Source: an uncultured Clostridia bacterium
GTDB taxonomy: Bacteria > Bacillota_A > Clostridia > Christensenellales > Aristaeellaceae
Reading direction: 5' to 3'
DNA: 13,937 nt
Assembly (NCBI GenBank): GCA_934645275.1
Contig: CAKUDW010000026.1
Location: 1 to 13,937 of the forward strand
Positions within the stretch are counted from its first letter, which is position 1, and every line of letters starts with the position of its first letter. Shown here in pieces: positions 13,001 to 13,937 of this stretch. Below the pieces are notes generated by a model. The model was not told the origin of the DNA. It saw only the letters and a list, made by a program, of their open reading frames with translations, and searched no databases. Both the position numbers and the translations under genes were made by a program.

Positions 13001-13937
13001 CTGCACGTCTGCATAGGCGTTCTCGGCATAGGTCTTAGCATCCGTAACCGTCGCGCCAGCACCGCCATTCAGATTATAAGCGATCTGATACTTGGTGCTA
13101 TTGGTAAAGTAAGGATAGAGCTCGATGTCGTCATAGATTTCCGTGTTGAAGTTGAAGGGATTATAGCCTTCGCTTCCCGGCGTAGTCGACCAGCCAAGGA
13201 ACTTATCGTAGCCCTCCGGAATCGTAGGAACAGGAAGATCGTCTTTGTTGATCTTACCGCCATAGATCACTTCAAGCTGAGTAAAATCGCCGCCCTCCAT
13301 GTGGATGTAATACTTCGCATTTACCTCAGGCGTAACCCACTTGGCGTAGACAGTAATGCTCTGCGCGGGCATGGTTTTGCCAGTAAAAGTGTAAGGCGTT
13401 GTACCGGCAGGATCAGAACACCAACCGCCGAAACTGTAGCCCGCTTTACCATTCGGAGCATCGTCTTTAGTAAGCGCATAGATTACATCCGTAAGATCCT
13501 GCTCATACTTTTTGGTAATGGTGTTTACATTTACGCCGTTATTGATGAAGATAATATCATAGCTGTTGCGGGTATAGTAGAACTCGGCTCCGTCATAGTC
13601 ATTGCCATTCGCCGTACCACTCTTATAGGTATAACCCGTAATAGCATATCGTTCTTCGTCTGTAACTTGCAGACCACCCCATCCACTATAATTAGCGGTA
13701 TCCGTATGATGAACTTTATAATCCGTGCCGCCTACCATGGTAGTACCCTTTTCTCCCGGTAGAGTCTCTACATAATAAGTTGCAGTAGCTGAACGATTAC
13801 CCGTCTGTGCGCCGTAGAAATTTTTGCCATTGAGCGGCATGACGGCTAAGTAGCTCTGTGCGGTATTGTCACTATTTTTATTAACATACCAACCGCCACC
13901 CGGCCATTTGTCGCCAATTACCGCGCCGTATTTGGCC
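4043..13937 (-). CDS. Giant modular surface protein: InlB repeats, MBG/YDG decks, DUF11, Cna_B, MucBP (5'-truncated by window)
   Basis: One uninterrupted frame of 3,297 codons runs from the right edge to TAA at 4043-4045. The true start, and any signal peptide, lie outside the window. An internal ATG at 13840 is not a credible start: the frame is open on both sides of it and no signal sequence follows. All recognisable parts are extracellular beta-sandwich or beta-grasp repeats: four InlB B-repeats, MucBP-like modules, twenty MBG/YDG modules in two decks, five DUF11-type modules and one Cna_B domain. Such proteins are cell-surface adhesins or stalks; binding targets are not predictable from repeats alone. 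The C-terminus (ending VTLNLGDCFE) has no LPXTG, hydrophobic segment or basic tail, so the mode of attachment is unknown. Only three Cys were noticed. It lies 228 bases upstream of the substrate-binding protein gene on the same strand, with a hairpin between, so it is probably a separate transcript. TTA, CTA and TCA codons are absent between 4046 and 13759. Confidence 0.93.
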   Translation of the reverse strand, partial: AKYGAVIGDKWPGGGWYVNKNSDNTAQSYLAVMPLNGKNFYGAQTGNRSATATYYVETLPGEKGTTMVGGTDYKVHHTDTANYSGWGGLQVTDEERYAITGYTYKSGTANGNDYDGAEFYYTRNSYDIIFINNGVNVNTITKKYEQDLTDVIYALTKDDAPNGKAGYSFGGWCSDPAGTTPYTFTGKTMPAQSITVYAKWVTPEVNAKYYIHMEGGDFTQLEVIYGGKINKDDLPVPTIPEGYDKFLGWSTTPGSEGYNPFNFNTEIYDDIELYPYFTNSTKYQIAYNLNGGAGATVTDAKTYAENAYADVQDGSRLTKGKQVFVYWQDKNGGTYYVNDKVHVVKALLDGEVLTLTAVYADPNELLSLTYDANGGVGGTTVNLYKNQKHSVGDDVSVSREGYTFKEWNTAADGKGTTYAIGASISIDENDDNVLYAIWEAKTDTKYTVEFYYGDANGNYTLNHKDETRTATTDTRVAVTDDDKAAKENGKYVFEEGNTNNVLSGDVAGDGSLVLKLYFKLNTANYTIHHYLAGTTVQVADDETGVKTIGETLTATPAQGAALKPEYAAAEVAEVGGYAPSQTITIVADENENVITVYYTMSLTITAGSARKVYDGTALTDSSFTMEGLVNGDTKDDFTLSMTKASTITNVGSTENVIDTATVQYKSGEIPAYYRVTYEDGTLTITKAGTLTVAGEDYNKPYDGATHGEAAVASVKEGTTISYSTDEGKTWSTDVPTIKDVGEIHVLVKAENPNYTTATNEYTLKVTPKAVTVKADDKSKVYGDADPKLTATVVGLIGEDKVNYTLSRAAGEDVGDYAITPAGEKTQGNYEVTYLPGTLTITKADITKYVTLTPADVTEMYDGKAHATGTAKATDEKGNALTIEYSGDNKTWTTDPSTITSTDVADSRVVYVRVSSPANYDGYVEDTQQITITKRSVTLTSATDSKVYDGTPLTRPDVTVGGNGFVDGEVTDIKATGSVTYVYEGEKTNTIIFTENEGFKAGNYAITKEEGKLSITAKAAKITITAASDEKVYDGSALTNNGYTYTDNVLAEGDELIAVVEGSQTNVGFSDNVVKSYKVMRGDVDVTSSYTFNESEKGTLTVTARTVTFTGESKTLPYTGSVQSITGITQSGLVENHTYGGLTYKAEGQNVGSYDGAFTGEVVIKDADGTDVTANYAITKTPGKLTITNAQFAVTFTGESDTKVYNGTEQKITGITATGLLTGHTYSGLSYEAKGTDAGSYDGAFTGNVVIKDADGTDVTANYAITETPGKLTITPVKDEVIVTISGGKATVTYNGEINSLIGYEVDDISNKLYTANDFTFSGKAEAEGTNAGEYTMGLTAAQFTNTNTNFTNVKFVVNDGKLTINKRPVKVTARALEYAYDYANPVAHPADDVVRCDIESANGDRGLLEGDTLNVDVLYDGQSTQTLIGVYAAVAQIAKAKITNSIGDVTDNYALEKEDSTLTITGDDPLDPKKETANKPETNFKVGDTIEYTITVKNVSKDEAKNVVVTDNMAEIQPGADYTVSADKHTATIASIPAGGTVLMKAQHTVTVEDVEGAYATDTADGTLTNVANIEFGDWSKDVVGDHDELNDTYNYVVYYYWNNTGDTVEVKAAERGIARVGAEVTENPAAITGYTPVSADSKTLTIRADNSLNVIKFYYYKDVELTANSATYNYDGTEKSVSGYDISGETADYAANFSGDTEIKAGATGTDVGTYPANFEADYVGTVDNTGRYIVKKTTPGELVINPASGEVVVTIVGHTDTAKYDGKSHTVTGYDVVSINDSKYTVADFTFSGKAEATGTDADTYNMGLNASEFTNISDNFSKVTFVVTDGSLTITKRSVTLTSETATKEYDGTPLTKPDVTVTGDGFVDGEVTDIKATGSVTYVTDGPNGDGKVENTIIYTKGENFKDKNYEITENVGVLSITKRSDVIVITTPTRSRAYNGERLVDYQTTHTGTLAEGDRLVVNFPADAGLTDVGSKANAYASYYVERISDGKDVTANYTFGEPVIGTLTVTPVEIELTAASGKKAYDGTPLTNGGYEITKGAFVTRQERIDGKFVDVEEGLASVTVEGSQTVVGSSANKITGHELNKDTLAKNYSITYADGTLEVTQNVKVITITANSHTWEYDGQPHSDGGYTVEYDGKEYTAAEGGTVTLPTGDVVKATVEGTVTNVADSADDNNVVTGVTITNASGDNMKGQYKTIDLVAGGLKITKRGAGDNKVTIKANDNLGVVYDGAAHGENGHTDTYLAEGHSVKTVTIDGSRTAVGYYEDELVPRDAKIVDANGNDVTENYVITYVEGDLEIVSPDTVVVKIKGNSATVEYDGKLHEVNGYTVVSISNDLYTASDFDFAEGAAAHAEGVDADTYPMNLTSESFVNKNANFANVSFIVEDGALTITKRGAGEKKVTITANDNTVEYDGKPHGGDGYTSDNLAEGHSVESVIIDGSQIDAGIYEDELVPHDAKIVDANGNDVTKNYEITYVAGDLKITKRGAGDDKVTITARDHTVGYNGKPHGENGYTSTRIEDIGHRIASVDIPFQATLVGKYEDKLVPSNAKILDADGNDVTENYEITYLPGTLEITGDKIEPKKETPKEVESNYKLGDTIPFTITVKNQFDGEVKDVMVVDMNATIVAGEGYTVVDEHTALIAVLAKDAVVLVKAEHTVTSDDILNATVENRAIVSWDNREQPVDADTDKIDDIDTTLEVVKTSDYEGKKAELGQKITYTITVTNKGNVPYKNVKVDDDLTGMHRTIDELPVGASESFTTEWTVTEDDILRGHVLNVATAEGDKIPDPKNPDNPKTPKDEDEHDDESGDLNTTLEVVKTSNKQDGEKAKLGEKITYTITVTNKGNVTYKNVKVDDDLTNLHETIAELPVGASESFTTEWIVTEEDILNGHVLNVVTAKGDDIPDPKDPENPKPPKGGDEEDDDTDDPNPSFTVDKKLVNLPEKGYFTLGETAKFEITVVNDGNLTLSPVTVTEELKGTNIAAGEGYTVDGDNAVIATLKPGETVVIRASYTITEGDLGKELVNSVTAKGNGPKDPEDEHDEEDVPTDDATRVYGRKTWDDQDNRFSTRPETITLRLFADGAAYKTAEIGAEQGWAYTFDKLPVHNAKGETVVYTVTEDEVPGYAATAVETEHGMDFTNTLRQYTLHIDYTYIRHKGGMEHQAFPPVDMVLYYGEKYSVKSPKLWGYLPNIPVVEGTITQDTVVHVKYKSLDYTLTIDYVYEDGTTAAPTYTEVMKIYDNYGVASPKIPGYVPTWEFVAGKMYAHDVSYRIVYKAIKPLGVGDVTLNLGDCFE
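4046..4501 (-). other. C-terminal pair of MucBP-like modules and tail of the giant protein
   Basis: Two related modules open RQYTLHIDYTY (4501 downward) and DYTLTIDYVYEDG (4291 downward). Each has the MucBP pattern of a paired beta strand, then YG...SPK(L/I)xGYxP, then a closing V.YK or IVYK strand. The second runs into a short Gly/Leu/Asn tail, PLGVGDVTLNLGDCFE (4046-4093), which ends the protein. MucBP modules in other surface proteins can bind mucin; whether these do is not shown here. Confidence 0.75.
4502..4777 (-). other. Cna_B (collagen-adhesin B-type) domain with likely isopeptide bond
   Basis: About 92 residues match Cna_B: RKTWDD near the start, ITLRLFADG, GWAYTFDKLP, YTVTEDEVPGY and a closing DFTNTL. 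The Lys in RKTW (codon 4754-4756), the Glu in VTED (codon 4571-4573) and the Asn in FTNT (codon 4508-4510) occupy the places of the Lys, Glu and Asn that form an autocatalytic Lys-Asn isopeptide bond in this family. It is the only Cna_B domain in the visible part. Confidence 0.85.
4778..6184 (-). repeat. Four tandem DUF11-type modules with acidic linkers
   Basis: Four modules of 116-118 residues lie head to tail: 6184-5834, 5833-5486, 5485-5132 and 5131-4778. Each has the DUF11 (B_ant_repeat) core, for example GQKITYTITVTNKGNVPYKN followed by a VTEDDIL-like strand. The last three end in linkers rich in Pro, Asp, Glu and Lys (such as PDPKNPDNPKTPKDEDEHDD). The middle two are the closest relatives, roughly 80% alike over about 90 residues, and share exact nucleotide runs of up to 40 bases. 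Such modules usually serve as stalks. Confidence 0.85.
5132..5833 (-). repeat. Near-identical direct repeat: DUF11 modules 3 and 4
   Basis: The unit 5486-5833 is repeated as 5132-5485. Both begin with codons for TLEVVKTS. They share long exact runs, including 40 bases ending in GTGTACGTAATCTTCT and 28 bases ending in GAAGCTCTCGCTTGC (plus-strand reading). They differ mainly just after TLEVVKTS and in the acidic linker. This looks like a fairly recent tandem duplication. Confidence 0.85.
6185..8950 (-). repeat. Deck B: ten MBG/YDG-type modules
   Basis: Ten modules of 88-104 residues follow one another, starting at plus-strand positions 8950, 8686, 8413, 8149, 7879, 7597, 7285, 7009, 6733 and 6460. 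Each opens with a strand such as VTITAND, then the signature (Y)(D/N)G with a following PLT or PHG (for example KEYDGTPLT, VEYDGKPHG). Each ends with an NYxIT...G.L.ITK strand. The modules opening at 7285, 6733 and 6460 form one close subfamily (AGDNKVTI, AGEKKVTI, AGDDKVTI). The last runs straight into a DUF11 module. Confidence 0.88.
8277..8334 (-). repeat. 58-base exact repeat, deck B copy
   Basis: These 58 bases are identical to 10995-11052. They encode the segment around DGEVTDIKATGSVTYV in the deck B module that opens at 8413. Exact identity over this length inside otherwise diverged modules points to recent duplication or gene conversion. Confidence 0.92.
8951..9532 (-). other. Inter-deck segment: one DUF11 module plus one MucBP-like module
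   Basis: A DUF11-type module (9532-9164) opens PLDPKKETANKPETNFKVGD and contains IEYTITVKN. A 71-residue MucBP-like module (9163-8951) follows, with NYVVYYYWNNTG, ITGYTPVSADSKTLTI and a closing VIKFYYYK strand. The opening of the DUF11 module resembles that of the module after deck B (IEPKKETPKEVESNYKLGD), so each deck is closed in the same way. Confidence 0.8.
9533..12136 (-). repeat. Deck A: ten MBG/YDG-type modules
   Basis: Ten modules start at plus-strand positions 12136, 11872, 11629, 11404, 11131, 10882, 10621, 10366, 10105 and 9832, each 75-100 residues long. Signatures include KVYDGTALT, KPYDGATHG, KVYGDADPK (typical MBG_2), EMYDGKAHA, KVYDGTPLT, KVYDGSALT, LPYTGSVQS, KVYNGTEQK, VTYNGEINS and the divergent YAYDYANPV. 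Most end in a GTLTITK or GKLTIT strand. Modules at 10621 and 10366 are close relatives that share the strand DGTDVTANYAIT. Confidence 0.88.
10995..11052 (-). repeat. 58-base exact repeat, deck A copy
   Basis: These bases are identical to 8277-8334, about 2.7 kb away in the same orientation, and lie in the deck A module that opens at 11131. Both modules carry KxYDGTPLT signatures and the phrase DGEVTDIKATG. Recombination between the copies would be in frame and would remove or add about ten modules' worth of coding sequence. Confidence 0.92.
12137..12613 (-). other. Two MucBP-like modules after the InlB repeats
   Basis: The first (12613-12377) opens TDTKYTVEFYYGDANGNY and has YVFEEGNTNNVLSG and LVLKLYFKL. 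The second (12376-12137) opens NTANYTIHHYLAGTTVQVAD and has GYAPSQTITIVADENENVITVYYT, a clear MucBP pattern. They bridge the InlB repeats to the first MBG/YDG deck. The first is weaker and could be a separate small repeat family. Confidence 0.75.
12614..13567 (-). repeat. Four InlB B-type (Flg_new) repeats
   Basis: Four repeats of 74-85 residues run 13567-13319, 13318-13097, 13096-12842 and 12841-12614. The clearest has LTYDANGGVGG, GYTFKEWNTAADGKGTTY and VLYAIWEA; another has GYSFGGWCSDPAGTTPY and ITVYAKWV. The GYxFxxW...Y.xW pattern defines the Listeria-Bacteroides (InlB B) repeat, a beta-grasp-like spacer in surface proteins. The third copy is the most diverged. Confidence 0.9.
13568..13937 (-). 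other. N-terminal visible segment, InlB-associated region cut by the window edge
   Basis: The segment reads in frame from the right edge: KYGAVIGDKWPGGGWYVNKN, then MPLNGKNFYG, YYVETLPGEKG, KVHHTDTANY and YDGAEFYYTRN just before the first InlB repeat. The IGDKWPGGG and MPLNGKNFYG phrases resemble parts of InlB-type repeats seen in clostridial surface proteins, so further repeats probably lie upstream. TTA and CTA codons appear here but not downstream. No signal peptide is visible, in line with a start beyond the window. Confidence 0.7.

Noticed and set aside
3914..13762. A 3,282-residue open frame on the plus strand
   Set aside because: It is the exact in-register antisense of the giant gene, whose product has clear InlB, YDG, DUF11 and Cna_B domains. 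The plus-strand product is repetitive, rich in His, Val and Arg, and has no recognisable fold or RBS-supported start.
13838..13840. ATG as the start of the giant protein
   Set aside because: The frame stays open to the window edge with matching InlB-associated sequence upstream, and no signal peptide follows this codon.

Overview
The window is GC-rich over most of its length (a line counted near 5.1 kb is about 58% G+C). It has purine-rich Shine-Dalgarno sites and rho-independent terminators. Its largest gene is a giant InlB B-repeat / MBG-YDG / DUF11 / Cna_B surface protein of a kind known from gut Firmicutes. Together these suggest a high-GC member of the Clostridia, probably an uncultured or little-studied gut lineage; that assignment is inference. 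No rRNA, tRNA, CRISPR array, transposase or phage gene was seen.

Layout. (1) Positions 2-1648 (+) are the end of an operon of three overlapping genes: the last 62 codons of an unrecognised protein, a GmhA-like phosphosugar isomerase (183-752) and a ROK-family sugar kinase (749-1648). A clean intrinsic terminator closes it at 1692-1722. (2) Positions 1649-1876 are a 228-base convergent gap holding that terminator, an extra hairpin and the terminator of the opposing gene. (3) Positions 1877-3814 (-) encode a secreted family-5 (oligopeptide-type) ABC substrate-binding protein with no permease or ATPase gene in view. (4) Positions 3815-4042 are another 228-base gap with a perfect 12-bp hairpin just after the next gene's stop. 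(5) Positions 4043-13937 (-) are one open frame of at least 3,297 codons whose 5' end lies outside the window. It encodes a modular surface protein that fills 71% of the window.

The giant protein reads, from N- to C-terminus: an InlB-associated segment, four InlB-type (Flg_new) repeats, two MucBP-like modules, a deck of ten MBG/YDG modules, one DUF11 module, one MucBP-like module, a second deck of ten MBG/YDG modules, four DUF11 modules with acidic Pro/Asp-rich linkers, one Cna_B domain with a likely isopeptide triad, two MucBP-like modules, and a short tail ending GDCFE. No LPXTG sorting signal or membrane anchor is present at the C-terminus. Repeats that match at the nucleotide level (for example a 58-base exact repeat between the decks) point to growth by internal duplication.

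How the genes fit together. The isomerase and kinase are translationally coupled and probably act on the same phosphosugar pathway, for example heptose or another surface-sugar precursor. The substrate-binding protein and the giant adhesin face the other way and look like separate transcripts. No gene set here is clearly a new defence or mobile system. The strongest leads are the architecture and unexplained anchoring of the giant protein, the ROK kinase lacking its zinc cysteines, and the 9.8-kb antisense open frame produced by extreme codon bias.
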